A stretch of DNA of 64,000 nt from Rhizobium lentis (GCF_017352135.1 NZ_CP071458.1:205902-269901), one strand, 5' to 3'; positions 26,320 to 36,466 are shown, counted from the first letter of the stretch. The notes: generated from the letters alone by a model not told the origin. Numbers and translations are program-made.

Positions 26320-27183
26320 TTAGGTTCCGCCGCCGAGCGAATGGACGAAGATCGTCAGTTCCTTGACCGTCGTGTCGCCGAGACGCCCTGCCCAAGCAGG
26401 CATGACGCCGTGTTTGGGAGCGGCTACCTGGCGCATGATCGCATCCTCGCCGCGTGCCTTCAGCCAGATCGCATCGGCGAGATCCGGCGCGCCCATGTCG
26501 GCCTTTCCTTTGGCGTCGTCGCCGTGACATGCGGCACAGTTATCGACGAAGACCTGTTTTCCGGCCTCTGCGAGACCGGGGTCCGACGGTGTATTGGTCA
26601 GTCCCCAGACGTAAGCCGCGACCTGTCTTGTCTGGAGGGGATCCAGAACATCGGTAAAGGGCGGCATCTCGGAAGCATGAGTGTCCGTGTCCCCGTCGAA
26701 GCGAATCCCATGCGCGATCGTCGCCTGGATGGCATCCAGGTCTCCGCCCCACAGCCAATCGTCGTCGTTGAGGTTCGGAAATCCCGGGCCGCCGCTTGCT
26801 CCCGAGCCATGGCATGGCGCGCAGTTCACCTTGAATGCAGATGCGCCGCCGGCGATCGCGAATTCGCGAAGGGCAGAATCGGAATCGATCTCGTCCACCG
26901 TCTTGGCGGCGATCAGATCATGAAGCGCCGTCTGCGATGCTTTGGCCTGATCCAGGTTCTGCCGCAGCTCGGCGCGGCTGGAAAAGCCCAGCATACCCTT
27001 CGTGGCGTCGGTAATCATCGGGATCGCGGGATATGCGATCGCATAGCCCAACGCCCAGACAATGGTGGCGTAGAAGGTCCACACCCACCAGCGGGGCATC
27101 GGATTGTTGAGTTCGCGGATGCCGTCCCATTCATGTCCGGTCGTTTCGACGCCGCTAAATTCATCGATGTGTTTTTCCGACAT
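26320..27183 (-). CDS. fixP: FixP, diheme cytochrome c subunit of cbb3 oxidase
   Basis: FixP (CcoP) accepts electrons for the high-affinity oxidase used in bacteroids. The 287-residue protein has a membrane anchor (about 32-53, WWVWTFYATIVWALGYAIAY) and two heme c motifs, CAPCH and CAACH, with axial Met in SEMPPF and GVMPAW. ATG 27183 (MSEKHIDEFSGVETTGHEW) is preferred over ATG 27192 because AAGGA lies about nine bases before it. It starts one base after the fixQ stop. Confidence 0.95.
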   Translation of the reverse strand: MSEKHIDEFSGVETTGHEWDGIRELNNPMPRWWVWTFYATIVWALGYAIAYPAIPMITDATKGMLGFSSRAELRQNLDQAKASQTALHDLIAAKTVDEIDSDSALREFAIAGGASAFKVNCAPCHGSGASGGPGFPNLNDDDWLWGGDLDAIQATIAHGIRFDGDTDTHASEMPPFTDVLDPLQTRQVAAYVWGLTNTPSDPGLAEAGKQVFVDNCAACHGDDAKGKADMGAPDLADAIWLKARGEDAIMRQVAAPKHGVMPAWAGRLGDTTVKELTIFVHSLGGGT

Positions 27184-27184
27184 C

Positions 27185-27337
27185 TCAATCATCCTTCAAG
27201 GGAATATCGGCGGCCTCTTTCGCCGTCTGCTTGCTGCCTGGGCGAAGGGTGAACACGACCGCGCCGACGAAGAATGCCGCCATTGCCAAAAGGCCCCAGC
27301 TGTCGGCGAAGTGTCTCATTGCTGTGTAGGTTTCCAT
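27185..27337 (-). CDS. fixQ: FixQ, small subunit of cbb3 oxidase
   Basis: The 50-residue protein METYTAMRHFADSWGLLAMA has one membrane helix (about 12-33) and ends in a charged tail. This fits FixQ/CcoQ, which stabilises the oxidase complex. It lies between fixO and fixP with nearly no gaps. Confidence 0.9.
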   Translation of the reverse strand: METYTAMRHFADSWGLLAMAAFFVGAVVFTLRPGSKQTAKEAADIPLKDD

Positions 27338-27345
27338 GGATCACC

Positions 27346-28080
27346 TCATCGGTAGCCGGTTGCATCGTCGTAGGTCGAGAAATCGACCAACGTTCCGAGC
27401 ATCTGCAGGTAGGACACCAAGGCATCCATTTCGGTCAGCGCAGCAGGATCGCCGTCGAAATCGCCGGTCTTCGCCTTCGGATAGCGGGCAAGCAGGGCCG
27501 TCGTATCTGCGTTTGGATCGGCTTGAGCCTTCATGTCGGCTTCCGCATTCGCCAGCATGTCGTCGTCATAAGGCACGCCCACGTCCTCGTTGGCCTTCAG
27601 GTCCATTCCCACGTCCTTGACCGTCACCCTCTGCTCTTTGAGGAAGGCGTAACTCGGCATGATCGACTCCGGCACGACTGCCCGTGGATCGGCGAGATGC
27701 TGGACATGCCATTCATTGGAGTAGCGTGCGCCGACACGGGCCAGATCCGGCCCGGTTCGCTTGGATCCCCACTGGAAAGGATGGTCGTACATCGACTCGG
27801 CCGCGAGCGAGTAATGGCCGTAACGTTCGACCTCGTCGCGGAACGGCCTGATCATCTGGCTATGACAGAGGTAGCAGCCTTCGCGGATGTAGATGTTTCG
27901 GCCGGCCAGCTCGAGCGGCGTGTAGGGCCGCATGCCTTCCACCTTTTCAATCGTATTCTGCAGGTAAAAAAGCGGTGCGATTTCGACGATCCCGCCGATG
28001 CTCACGACGAGCAGCGAGCCGACGAGAAGAAGCGTCGCGTTCTTCTCGAGGATCTGATGTTTATCAAGTATCGATGCCAT
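27346..28080 (-). CDS. fixO: FixO, monoheme cytochrome c subunit of cbb3 oxidase
   Basis: The 244-residue FixO (CcoO) has an N-terminal membrane anchor (about 15-38), the heme motif [20 protein letters not shown] and later [11 protein letters not shown], both family signatures. The axial Met lies in ESIMPSY. It starts eight bases after fixN and is the second subunit of the core complex. Confidence 0.95.
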   Translation of the reverse strand: MASILDKHQILEKNATLLLVGSLLVVSIGGIVEIAPLFYLQNTIEKVEGMRPYTPLELAGRNIYIREGCYLCHSQMIRPFRDEVERYGHYSLAAESMYDHPFQWGSKRTGPDLARVGARYSNEWHVQHLADPRAVVPESIMPSYAFLKEQRVTVKDVGMDLKANEDVGVPYDDDMLANAEADMKAQADPNADTTALLARYPKAKTGDFDGDPAALTEMDALVSYLQMLGTLVDFSTYDDATGYR

Positions 28081-28088
28081 GTCTCACC

Positions 28089-29711
28089 TCATTCGGCAGG
28101 CTGTGCTTGGGGCACGAAAGTGGTTGGGATCGCAGCTTCGTCGCGCAGATGGCCGCGGATCGTCATGAACACGTTCCAGGCCATGACGAGACCGCCCGCC
28201 AGGTAAAGCGTTCCGCCCACGGCGCGTAGCACGTAGTAGGGGAACATCGCCGCGACCGTCTCTGCGAAGGAATAGACGAGAAAGCCTTGGGAATTGTACT
28301 CGCGCCACATCAGTCCCTGCTGGATGCCGGCAACCCAAAGCACGGCGGCGTAGACGACGATCCCGAGGGTTGCGAGCCAGAAGTGCCAGTTGACCATCCG
28401 CAGGCTGTAGAGACGCTCGCGTCCCCATAGTTTCGGCGTCAGGTAGTAGATCGCCCCGAAGGTGATCATTCCCACCCAGCCGAGAGCGCCGGAATGAACG
28501 TGACCGATCGTCCATTCGGTATAGTGGCTGAGCGAATTGACGGTTTTCACCGACATCATCGGGCCTTCGAAGGTCGACATCCCGTAAAAGGCGATGGCGA
28601 CGATCATCATACGGATGATCGGATCGGTGCGAATTTTGTCCCAGGCGCCCGAAAGGGTCATGAGACCGTTGATCATGCCGCCCCAGGAGGGCATCCAGAG
28701 CATAATCGAGAAAACCATGCCGAGCGTCTGGGCCCAGTCGGGCAGCGCCGTGTAATGCAGATGATGCGGACCGGCCCAGATGTACATGAAGATCAGCGCC
28801 CAGAAGTGGATGATCGAAAGGCGGTATGAATAGACAGGTCGGTTGGCCTGCTTCGGCACGAAATAGTACATCATGCCTAGGAAGCCGGCGGTGAGGAAGA
28901 AGCCCACGGCGTTGTGGCCGTACCACCATTGGGTCAGCGCGTCCTGAACGCCCGAGAAGACAGAATAGCTCTTGGAGCCAAGGAATGAGGCCGGAACCGC
29001 AAGGTTGTTGACCACGTGCAGCATGGCGATGGTGACGATGAAGGCGAGGTAAAACCAGTTTGCCACGTAGATATGCGGCTCTTTGCGCTTCAGGATCGTG
29101 CCGAGATAGACGGCGAGATAGGCGACCCAGACGACGGTCAGCCAGAGATCGACATACCACTCGGGTTCGGCATATTCACGGGCCTGGGAGATTCCGAGAA
29201 CATATCCGGTCGCAGCCAGCACGATAAAAAGCTGGTAGCCCCAGAATACGAACCAAGCCAGGTTGCCGCCGAAAAGACGCGCGCGACAGGTGCGTTGCAC
29301 CACGTAGAACGACGTCATGATTAGCGCGTTGCCGCCGAAGGCGAAGATGACCGCCGACGTGTGAACGGGCCGCAGCCTTCCGAAATTGAGATAAGGGGCG
29401 ATGTTGAGGTCAGGAAAGGCCAGTTGCAGCGCGATGATCACGCCAACCAGGAAGCCAACCACGCCCCAAAATACCGTGGCGATCAAGCCATACCGTATCA
29501 CCTCGTCGAAATAGCCGGACTTATCGACTTTGCGCTGTTGGCCTGCCGGCGAAAAATCAACGTTCCTGACCAGCAAAGCGGCCCCGACGGCGAGGCAGAA
29601 GCAAAGTATGCCCATATGGACCGCAAAGAGATGATCATGCGCGAATGCGGCTCCTAGCAGCGCTAGAAACGCCGCGGCCGCGACCACCATCGTTTCCTTT
29701 GTGTAATTCAT
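28089..29711 (-). CDS. fixN: FixN, catalytic subunit of cbb3 oxidase
   Basis: FixN (CcoN) holds the heme b / heme b3-CuB site that reduces oxygen at very low concentration. The 540-residue protein has about 12 membrane helices and histidine ligands in [23 protein letters not shown] and [11 protein letters not shown]. Intact from [10 protein letters not shown] to the end. It heads fixNOQP, with an anaerobox about 80 bp upstream. Confidence 0.96.
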   Translation of the reverse strand: MNYTKETMVVAAAAFLALLGAAFAHDHLFAVHMGILCFCLAVGAALLVRNVDFSPAGQQRKVDKSGYFDEVIRYGLIATVFWGVVGFLVGVIIALQLAFPDLNIAPYLNFGRLRPVHTSAVIFAFGGNALIMTSFYVVQRTCRARLFGGNLAWFVFWGYQLFIVLAATGYVLGISQAREYAEPEWYVDLWLTVVWVAYLAVYLGTILKRKEPHIYVANWFYLAFIVTIAMLHVVNNLAVPASFLGSKSYSVFSGVQDALTQWWYGHNAVGFFLTAGFLGMMYYFVPKQANRPVYSYRLSIIHFWALIFMYIWAGPHHLHYTALPDWAQTLGMVFSIMLWMPSWGGMINGLMTLSGAWDKIRTDPIIRMMIVAIAFYGMSTFEGPMMSVKTVNSLSHYTEWTIGHVHSGALGWVGMITFGAIYYLTPKLWGRERLYSLRMVNWHFWLATLGIVVYAAVLWVAGIQQGLMWREYNSQGFLVYSFAETVAAMFPYYVLRAVGGTLYLAGGLVMAWNVFMTIRGHLRDEAAIPTTFVPQAQPAE

Positions 29712-29790
29712 GATGTCGTCCTCAATGCGCCGACGACCGCGTCGCGGCCGTCTTTCTCGCTAGGACTGTCACGAAGCCGCAAATTGCTCC

Positions 29791-29804
29791 TTGATCCACA
29801 TCAA
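29791..29804. promoter_or_regulatory. Anaerobox (FixK/FNR site) upstream of fixN
   Basis: TTGATCCACATCAA is a perfect TTGAT-N4-ATCAA. It is 80 bp upstream of the fixN ATG, a typical distance for a class II type activator with the start near 40 bases downstream. It drives fixNOQP under low oxygen. Confidence 0.9.
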
Positions 29805-29819
29805 CGAGAGGACAGAAAG

Positions 29820-30796
29820 ACGGGACGACGCTGCGGCTATGAATGCAAAGGCTTTTAATCCGTTGACACACGCTGACTATTCCACCGTCAAGTTCACGTC
29901 GCGTCATCCATTGTTGCCCTTGAGCTAGCTAGTCCACTCGGAGGCTCATTTACGTTTGAGTGTTCAATCCCCGGTTTTGACGGTTCATCATTTCCTTGCA
30001 ATTGAAGGAACGAGCTATGGGCCAGGTTTAGGTGTGAGCACCCAACGACTGGGGCAATCCATTTAACATATGGAATACTGAAGAGAGAGCTTCGGAGTTT
30101 TCCGATTGGCTATGGAGTCACCGGAAAACGTTGGCCAACGGAAGAAAAGTACGGTCTTGCCGAGATACGGTCGGACACGCTGAATGAAGGGACGCTGCCC
30201 ATTTGAGGTGAGAAGTCAAAAAGAGGGGCAACGAATTTTCTGCAAACATCGGCTGGGACATTTTCGAGCGGCAAACTTGTCGACGGAGTGCAGGCCCGCT
30301 GGGTAGGATCGATGAAGGACGAGCTGACTGAAACGAAAGCCCCGCGCGTCGCTCGATCGTGTCAGAAAGGTCGCTACGCGTGAGCGACAACGCCTTTCCC
30401 TTCCTGCTTATGTTGGGTGTCTGGCCGAAATGGGAGCAGTCCAGCAGTGGCTGGCCAATGGTGGTAGAAGTCGACACATTAATCATCTTCGTCAGGTTCT
30501 CGACACATCTACGGCTCGTGACTGCGTTCGGCAGCAAGCCTGCGCAGCGTTTCGGCGACGGCGCGAAAGAGATCGTGTAAACGGCATTTTTGTTCTGAAA
30601 GGCGCTTGCGGAACGCCGCGCAGTCCTGACACCGCTCGACCTGCCCGCCGAGGCGAGCGGTCCAGCCAAATGCCGCGATAGCGGCTTCGTTCAATCCTGA
30701 AGGTCGATCGGTCCTAGCTATCGTCCTAACGAGTGGCTTCTACGGCGACCTGCGGATTTCGTAGCGGATCGTCAGTCTTTTCGTCCCAACGGCCTG
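29820..30796. other. Long stretch upstream of fixN without a convincing gene
   Basis: The longest frame (30118-30669, minus) has no family features. A 61-residue minus frame at 30509-30694 (TTG start) reads MNEAAIAAFGWTARLGGQVE, then CQDCAAFRKRL and LHDLFRAVAETLRRL, which looks more protein-like, but it lacks a good ribosome site. fixK or fnrN, which might be expected here, were looked for and not seen. Confidence 0.35.
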
Positions 30797-31264
30797 CTAT
30801 TCCACCGTTATCATCCCCGCGAGTGCCTCTCGCGCGTTAGCGACATCTTCAGCTGTGAGGCAAATGGCGGCACCGCCCCAATTGCTGAGAACGTAATTTG
30901 CCAGTCGCGCGATCTCTTCATTGCTCATTTTCCACCCAAACGGCGGCATGTGAACTCCCCTCTGCCCACCGGTTGTGCCGGCAATGATCATTTCAATCAG
31001 GTGTTGAGCCTTAGGGACATCGTTCCCGGCAAGCGATGGGATCATTGACTCGATGCCTTCGCCCCGAGCGCCGTGGCAAGTCGAACAATTCACCTCGTAG
31101 CTAAGTGCTGCCTGCGCCATTGCGCAGGAAGGAATGGGCATCGGAGCGCGGGTGGAATCAACGACGAGCGATCGACTTAAAACGAAGAGATTGTCCGCCT
31201 GGTGGACTGAGCCACCGAAGGCCGCAACGACGAGCACACCAACAATGTTTTTCCACTCCGCCAT
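30797..31264 (-). CDS. Cytochrome c subunit of a membrane-bound flavin dehydrogenase
   Basis: The 155-residue protein has an N-terminal hydrophobic segment (about 5-20), one heme c motif CSTCHGARGEGIE and an axial Met in HMPPFGWKM. It ends at 30797 and begins three bases after the GMC gene. In gluconate-dehydrogenase-type complexes the cytochrome subunit takes electrons from the flavoprotein and passes them to ubiquinone or an oxidase; those have three hemes, this one has one. It is the last gene of the mos-like operon. Confidence 0.8.
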   Translation of the reverse strand: MAEWKNIVGVLVVAAFGGSVHQADNLFVLSRSLVVDSTRAPMPIPSCAMAQAALSYEVNCSTCHGARGEGIESMIPSLAGNDVPKAQHLIEMIIAGTTGGQRGVHMPPFGWKMSNEEIARLANYVLSNWGGAAICLTAEDVANAREALAGMITVE

Positions 31265-31267
31265 TGG

Positions 31268-33052
31268 TCATCCCTTCTGCAATGCGCCCGGTTTGCGAGC
31301 GTAATTTCCGCAGATCGCGCGCGCCGCGCGTAACGCCAGCGCGCCCACGGTGCCCGTCGGATTGTACCCACCGTTGTTAGGAAAGGCCGATGCACCGACG
31401 ACGAAGACGTTGTGGCAGTCCCAGCTTTGAAGGTGCGAATTTACCGCCGAACTGGTCGGGTCGGCCCCCATGACGGCGCCACCTATCGTATGGTTTGACG
31501 CGCCGATCGCCGTGGTGAATGGTTTCTCGGCGAAGTTGAAGGCGCTGATCTGCGATGCGCCCATTCGCTTGCCGATTTGTATCGCGCGATTCATGGTGAA
31601 CGTCGCCATGGCGCGGTCATTTCGGGCATAGTCGTATGTCAGACGTAACAGCGGAAGGCCGAAGGGATCCTTGTAGGTGGGATCAAGATCAAGGTACCCA
31701 CGCTTGATCGGCATCGATGTCCCTTGATTGAACAGGACTCCATAGTTCTGGTAGTAGTTCGAATAAGCTCTCTTGAAGCCCGAGCCCCAGCGTGGCGTGC
31801 CCGGTGGCAGCTTGTTGGCGTTGGCAATCGGTGTGCCGTCGCGCGAAAGAGTCAGGATGCCCGCCCCACCGATGAAATCGAGTGACGAGTGGTCGAAATT
31901 GTCGCTGTTGTAGTCGTCGATTTGAGAGCCTAGGCCACCGGCCCCGATGAATGGATTGATGTGGTCTTCCTCGAACCAGAGATCTGCCCCCGACACGGTC
32001 TGGAAGCTGAAATTGCGGCCGACGACGCCTTCGCTTGTGAGCGGGTCATACGGCTTGCTTATGCCCGACAGAAGCATCAGTCGAACGTTTTCCATTTGGA
32101 AAGCCGTTAGACAAATGATATCGGCCGGCTGCAGAACCTCGCTACCGTTCTGGTCGATATAGGTCACGCCGGTCACAGATTTTCCGTCAGCAGCTTTGTT
32201 GACGCGCGTGACACATGCGTTGGTGATGAGCCTGAAGTTGGGGTTATTATTCAACAGAGCTGGAAAGACGCACGTCTGCGGACTTGCCTTCGAATAGTTG
32301 CCGCACCCGTAGGACGAACAAAAGCCGCAATAGGTACATGGCGCCATCGTAACACCGAGCGGATTGACATAAGCCTGCGAGACATTCGCACAGGGAATAG
32401 TAAAAGGGTGAAGACCCATCTCCGATGTCGCCTTGTTGAAAATCTCCATCATGCGGAGCGTTTTCAGCTTCGGTGTCGGGTATTCCCGCGACCGCGGCCC
32501 TTCGAAGGGATTGCCCCTGCTTGTGAGCTTGCCCCTGAGGTTGCCTGCCTGACCGGCTACGCCTGCAATTTGCTCCCAACGATCATAGTCGGGTTCCAGT
32601 TCAGCGTAGGTGATGCCCCAGTCCTGCAACTGCAATTCCCCGTCTTCAGCGCGGGCCATGCCATAGCGTTGGATCGTTTCGCTACGAACCCGAAAGTCCC
32701 AGGGATTGAAGCGCCAGGCCATTCCTGCCCATTGGAACCCCTGGCCCCCGACGCCTCCGCCGAGCTCCGAAATACCGAAGTCACGCTGTGGCACGGCCGT
32801 CTGGTCCAACGTGTTGCGCATGGTGAGAGTGGTGTCGTGCGGCGGTGCGAGCAGCTCCCTGCGCGTTTTCCAGCGCAACTCGTCGGGATCAGCCGTAAGC
32901 GGCGTATCTGGAAAGGTATCTCGCCAAGGACCGCGGTCAATCGCGACGACGTTCATATTTGCGCGGGAAAGTTCCGCGGCCATGAGCGAACCTGCCCAGC
33001 CGAACCCGACGATGACAGCGTCAACCTTGGGATTGGTGCGTCTGGTGGTCAT
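31268..33052 (-). CDS. GMC-family FAD dehydrogenase, large subunit
   Basis: The 594-residue protein has the FAD-binding start VDAVIVGFGWAGSLMAAELS and the family end VFVVGASAFPNNGGYNPTGT followed by VGALALRAAR. It is of the gluconate/fructose-dehydrogenase type, which oxidises a secondary alcohol of a sugar acid or polyol in the periplasm. A Cys-rich segment (APCTYCGFCSSYGCG) may bind an Fe-S cluster, as reported for some related FAD dehydrogenases. It lies between the small subunit and the cytochrome gene. The placement behind an aminotransferase for inositol-type substrates suggests a polyol substrate such as an inositol; this is inference. Confidence 0.8.
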   Translation of the reverse strand: MTTRRTNPKVDAVIVGFGWAGSLMAAELSRANMNVVAIDRGPWRDTFPDTPLTADPDELRWKTRRELLAPPHDTTLTMRNTLDQTAVPQRDFGISELGGGVGGQGFQWAGMAWRFNPWDFRVRSETIQRYGMARAEDGELQLQDWGITYAELEPDYDRWEQIAGVAGQAGNLRGKLTSRGNPFEGPRSREYPTPKLKTLRMMEIFNKATSEMGLHPFTIPCANVSQAYVNPLGVTMAPCTYCGFCSSYGCGNYSKASPQTCVFPALLNNNPNFRLITNACVTRVNKAADGKSVTGVTYIDQNGSEVLQPADIICLTAFQMENVRLMLLSGISKPYDPLTSEGVVGRNFSFQTVSGADLWFEEDHINPFIGAGGLGSQIDDYNSDNFDHSSLDFIGGAGILTLSRDGTPIANANKLPPGTPRWGSGFKRAYSNYYQNYGVLFNQGTSMPIKRGYLDLDPTYKDPFGLPLLRLTYDYARNDRAMATFTMNRAIQIGKRMGASQISAFNFAEKPFTTAIGASNHTIGGAVMGADPTSSAVNSHLQSWDCHNVFVVGASAFPNNGGYNPTGTVGALALRAARAICGNYARKPGALQKG

Positions 33053-33096
33053 ACTTGTTGAACCTCGATAATTGCAGGAAGCAGAGAAACGCTTCC

Positions 33097-33828
33097 TCAG
33101 TTCTTCGGAACGAGACTGACGGGGACCAGATTGAGCTTCTGTCCTGTCCGGTCGGTGTAAGCTCTGTAATCGTAGCGAGCACCGGGGAAGCCGATCATCT
33201 TCCAGCCCGCCATATCTTTGTTCCCGCCATAGTACGGATCGGCGAAATAACCCTCGCGGACATTGGTCAACATAAGTTCGAAAAAAGCTCTAGCATCGAG
33301 GGCCGTTCCCAATTTGATCGTGCCCTGCTCCATACCTGCTAGAATTTCATCCTGGCGGCTCGGCGGCAGGTCGGCGAAGGACGCGCTGTCCGTTTCTAAG
33401 GTATAAGCTCGCAGCGCTTGGAGGCCGGCACGGTATCGCTCGCGCGGTGTGGCGATAAATTGGGCCTTCTGAAGCATTTGCTCTTCGTGCGGTTGCTCAG
33501 GTCCTTCTCGATAGAGCGTCGAGGCTTCCCCGTACCCGCCGGTAAGTTGTGCGTCGAGGAAATCAAGGCATCCAACTTTCGATGCTGATGGTCCAAACTG
33601 ATCTTCGGGAATCAGACGATCGAATACCGCCTTTAGGGTCCTCACGTCCTCATCATCCATGAGAGCCTTGCGAAAACCCCCGTGCTCGATCGACTTCAGG
33701 GGGGATCTTTTATTTGAGTCAGTCCCGGTGGGGTATCCACTCATTTCCTCGCCACAGGCGGGCTTGCATCCGATCGGACCGGCGGCAACGAGCGCCCCGA
33801 TGAGGGTTAGTACGTCTCTCCTTTTCAT
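33097..33828 (-). CDS. Gluconate 2-dehydrogenase subunit 3 family protein
   Basis: ATG 33828 gives MKRRDVLTLIGALVAAGPIG, a Tat-like signal with RR and a hydrophobic stretch. The 243-residue protein has the subunit-3 pattern LKAVFDRLIPEDQFGPSA and FLDAQLTGGYGE. In this family it carries the flavoprotein across the membrane by hitch-hiking on the Tat route. The frame is open upstream to 33954, but that part overlaps the MFS gene and is not typical. It precedes the GMC gene by 44 bp. Confidence 0.8.
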   Translation of the reverse strand: MKRRDVLTLIGALVAAGPIGCKPACGEEMSGYPTGTDSNKRSPLKSIEHGGFRKALMDDEDVRTLKAVFDRLIPEDQFGPSASKVGCLDFLDAQLTGGYGEASTLYREGPEQPHEEQMLQKAQFIATPRERYRAGLQALRAYTLETDSASFADLPPSRQDEILAGMEQGTIKLGTALDARAFFELMLTNVREGYFADPYYGGNKDMAGWKMIGFPGARYDYRAYTDRTGQKLNLVPVSLVPKN

Positions 33829-33880
33829 ATTGAATCTTCCCTTTTGCAACAAAAGCTTATTGCGGCTCATCCCAAGGCCA

Positions 33881-35044
33881 TCAGCGTGAAGCGGGCGGGC
33901 GTTTGCGTCCTTGAAAAAGGACCGATGCATACGCCAGCGTCGCTCCGACCGCACTGACGATCAGCAAGGCTTTGTTGAGCCCCACTGCGCCGGCCGCGCC
34001 ACCAATGATGGGTGGACCGACGAGAAATCCGGAATAGCCGCAGACCGACACAAATGCGGTCCCGAGACCGTCTGGCACCACCTCACTTGCATTTCTGAAG
34101 ATGATAGGCACTAGGTTAGCCATGCCTATGCCCAGTAAGGAAAAGCCGGCGAGCGCAGCTGCGAAAAACGGGATTGACAATGCTATTGTCATGCCCGCCG
34201 ACATGAGGCCGCCGCTAATCGCAATCATGGCGCGATCACCGATAACGCTTCCGATGCGGTCTCCTGAGATCCGGCCGACGATCATAAAGACCGCAAAGGC
34301 CAGGTAACCCAGGACGGCAGTCTGAGGCGACGTTGGCCAGTAGTCCTCTAGATAGATCGTGCTCCAATCGGCGATTGCTCCATCGCTCATCATGGTGAGG
34401 AATGACAGGAATCCGAGCAAAATGAGCCTGCCGTTGCCCAATGCCCCTAACTCCAGACTGATCCTGCTCCGATCAGCGTCCAGATCAAGGTGTGGGAAGA
34501 GTCGCCAAGAAAGCATTAGAGTGCCAACCAGCAAGGCAATGGCCTGGACCAGCGGATGATAGCCTCGACCAATCCACCAGTAGGACAGAAGTGAACCCGC
34601 AAGCGCTCCAATGCTGGAGAAACCATGCAGTAGCGATATGACGGGATCGCTTCCTCTCTTACCAAGATTGGTGCCCTGGTCGTTCATCGAAACGTCCATT
34701 GAGCCGTTCGCGGCGCCGAACAGGCCGACGCCGACCAGGAGGGCGATGTGGTTTGGAGCTACAAACACAAAACATAGCGCAGCTGGAAAGAATAGGCAGG
34801 ACAGGATCGATATCCGCCGGCTCCCGAAAATCTGCACGAGATAACCCGTGAGCGACATGATCAACACCGCTGCGGCTCCCATTGTTAGGAACACGATGCT
34901 GAGCCCGAACTCGCTCAGACCAAACGACCGTCGGATATGAAGTATGTTTGTCGCCCAGGTGCCATATACCACTCCGTTTATAAAGAACTGGAAAGCCACC
35001 GCCATGACTCGCTTTTGGGGAACAAATATGCGAGCGTTACTCAT
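33881..35044 (-). CDS. mosC: MFS transporter, MosC-like
   Basis: The 387-residue protein has about 12 membrane helices and the MFS loop YLVQIFGSRR. It resembles the bicyclomycin/fucose-type exporters next to mosB. In Sinorhizobium meliloti L5-30, mosC encodes a membrane protein thought to export the rhizopine; I assign the symbol from position behind a MosB-like gene, not from a detailed match. It follows mosB by 79 bp on the same strand. Confidence 0.6.
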   Translation of the reverse strand: MSNARIFVPQKRVMAVAFQFFINGVVYGTWATNILHIRRSFGLSEFGLSIVFLTMGAAAVLIMSLTGYLVQIFGSRRISILSCLFFPAALCFVFVAPNHIALLVGVGLFGAANGSMDVSMNDQGTNLGKRGSDPVISLLHGFSSIGALAGSLLSYWWIGRGYHPLVQAIALLVGTLMLSWRLFPHLDLDADRSRISLELGALGNGRLILLGFLSFLTMMSDGAIADWSTIYLEDYWPTSPQTAVLGYLAFAVFMIVGRISGDRIGSVIGDRAMIAISGGLMSAGMTIALSIPFFAAALAGFSLLGIGMANLVPIIFRNASEVVPDGLGTAFVSVCGYSGFLVGPPIIGGAAGAVGLNKALLIVSAVGATLAYASVLFQGRKRPPASR

Positions 35045-35123
35045 TGGAGGCTCCGCTTCCGTTGTCGAGATGATCAGGACCTGCGTAGAGCTGCCAGAAC
35101 CATCAGGCCCGTGGGTTGCTTGT

Positions 35124-36389
35124 CTATTCTAATGAGGCAAAGTAATCGCTCCAGACTTGCCTGAGCTTCGAAACGACAGCCGTCATGGTTGAGGGATCCT
35201 GGGCAATCAATGGGTACTTCTCGTCGAAAACGATGAACGAGTTTTCGATTGCAAGGTGCCCCGCAGTTTTGGTCCAGTCGATCGTGCCCGCATACGGCCT
35301 GAACACCTTCTGAAGCGGGAGTATAGGTGCTGTCCACAGCGTGCTCGGAATGCCGCTCCTAGCAAGAGTGTTGCGCAGCCCTTGTCTGATGTCCGCCATT
35401 GATCTCCCGTAGTGATCGACTGCCCCATAGTCGATACCGACGCGGATCTTGTGCCAAACATGCGTTTGGTGGGAGCCGGGCTGGGTGATTTTGAGAAAGG
35501 GAACTTGTGCCGCCTCTGCAACGAGTGGCTTCATAGCCTCCTGGAGCCATTCTATCCGTTGATCGAGATGCTCTAGCTGATCGATCACCAGAGCCGCCGA
35601 AAGCGGGTTTAACCTAAACATGCCGCCGATCTGCTCGCACTCACGAAAGACGGCATATCCTTCCCGCAGCCCCTCCTCAAAGTGATAATTATGCTTTGGC
35701 GTAGGAAGGCCGAAGTTGCAGATATCGCGTGCCTTTTGGGCAAGGGCGGCATTTCTCGTCACAAGGAAGCCACCGTCGCCGGCGGAGAAATGCTTGCTTT
35801 TCTGCATGCTGAAGCAGCCGATGTCAGAGAGAGTCCCGACATACTGTTTCTTATAGAGTGCGCCGTGGGCCTGGGCGCAGTCCTCAATGATGGGAACTCC
35901 TTTCTCCCGCGCAATGGCGGTAATCTCGTCCATTTCGCAGCTCAGGCCATGCATATGAACGACGATGATTGCCTTGACGTCCGGCGTAATCGCTTTAGCC
36001 ACTGCCTCGGTAGAGAGATTGTAGGTGTCGCTATCAATGTCGACGAAGCGGGGAATGGCGCCGATAAGAGTCGCTGCAAATGCAGTGGCGCTCCAGGTGT
36101 AGGAAGGCACAAGAACAACGTCTTCCGGCCCAACGCCGAGCGTCAGGAGGGCCACCATCAGCGCGGTAGTGCCGCTATTTGTCGAGACGACATGACCGCC
36201 GCCGATCCAATTCTCCACCGTCTTTTCAAACTCATTAATGACTTCCAGACCCGAGCCGGAAAGTTCACCAGACGAAATACACGCGATGACTTTCCGGTAG
36301 TTCGCTCCCGTTAAAATCGGCCACCGATGCAGCGTCCGGGTTCCGTTTGGCTCCGCAGAGGGAACCTGAAAATTTGGCTTTGATGGCAT
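35124..36389 (-). CDS. mosB: DegT/DnrJ/EryC1 aminotransferase, MosB-like (rhizopine synthesis)
   Basis: The 421-residue PLP enzyme has the family segments STNSGTTALMVALLTLGV, VLVPSYTWSATAFA, the acidic PLP ligand in IIEDCAQAHGA and the PLP lysine in CFSMQKSKHFSAGDGG. Enzymes of this family transfer an amino group to keto-sugars or keto-cyclitols. MosB is the rhizopine-synthesis member, taken to aminate an inosose to scyllo-inosamine. Upstream lie a sigma-54 promoter and an exact NifA site, as expected for genes made in bacteroids, which supports the assignment. A broken second copy of its 5' end lies further upstream. Confidence 0.75.
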   Translation of the reverse strand: MPSKPNFQVPSAEPNGTRTLHRWPILTGANYRKVIACISSGELSGSGLEVINEFEKTVENWIGGGHVVSTNSGTTALMVALLTLGVGPEDVVLVPSYTWSATAFAATLIGAIPRFVDIDSDTYNLSTEAVAKAITPDVKAIIVVHMHGLSCEMDEITAIAREKGVPIIEDCAQAHGALYKKQYVGTLSDIGCFSMQKSKHFSAGDGGFLVTRNAALAQKARDICNFGLPTPKHNYHFEEGLREGYAVFRECEQIGGMFRLNPLSAALVIDQLEHLDQRIEWLQEAMKPLVAEAAQVPFLKITQPGSHQTHVWHKIRVGIDYGAVDHYGRSMADIRQGLRNTLARSGIPSTLWTAPILPLQKVFRPYAGTIDWTKTAGHLAIENSFIVFDEKYPLIAQDPSTMTAVVSKLRQVWSDYFASLE

Positions 36390-36450
36390 TTAATTTACCC
36401 CCGTGTGGGTTGGTGCATCCCGGGCGTCAATGTTGCCCGCTTCCATACTG

Positions 36451-36466
36451 AGCACATCTCGTGCCA
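36451..36466 (-). promoter_or_regulatory. Sigma-54 promoter of the mosB operon (inner copy)
   Basis: On the minus strand TGGCACG-AGAT-GTGCT matches the -24/-12 consensus, including the -12 GC, with correct spacing. Transcription would start near 36440, about 50 bases before the mosB ATG. Confidence 0.75.

Noticed and set aside
27274..28206. 310-aa plus-strand frame
   Set aside because: Antisense to fixO; high GC codon bias opens this frame.
28084..29160. 358-aa minus-strand frame overlapping fixN
   Set aside because: Arg/Gly/His-rich shadow of fixN in another frame, with no motif.
30118..30669. 183-aa minus-strand frame upstream of fixN, considered as fixK
   Set aside because: No cyclic-nucleotide fold or HTH pattern of FixK/FNR in any of the frames.
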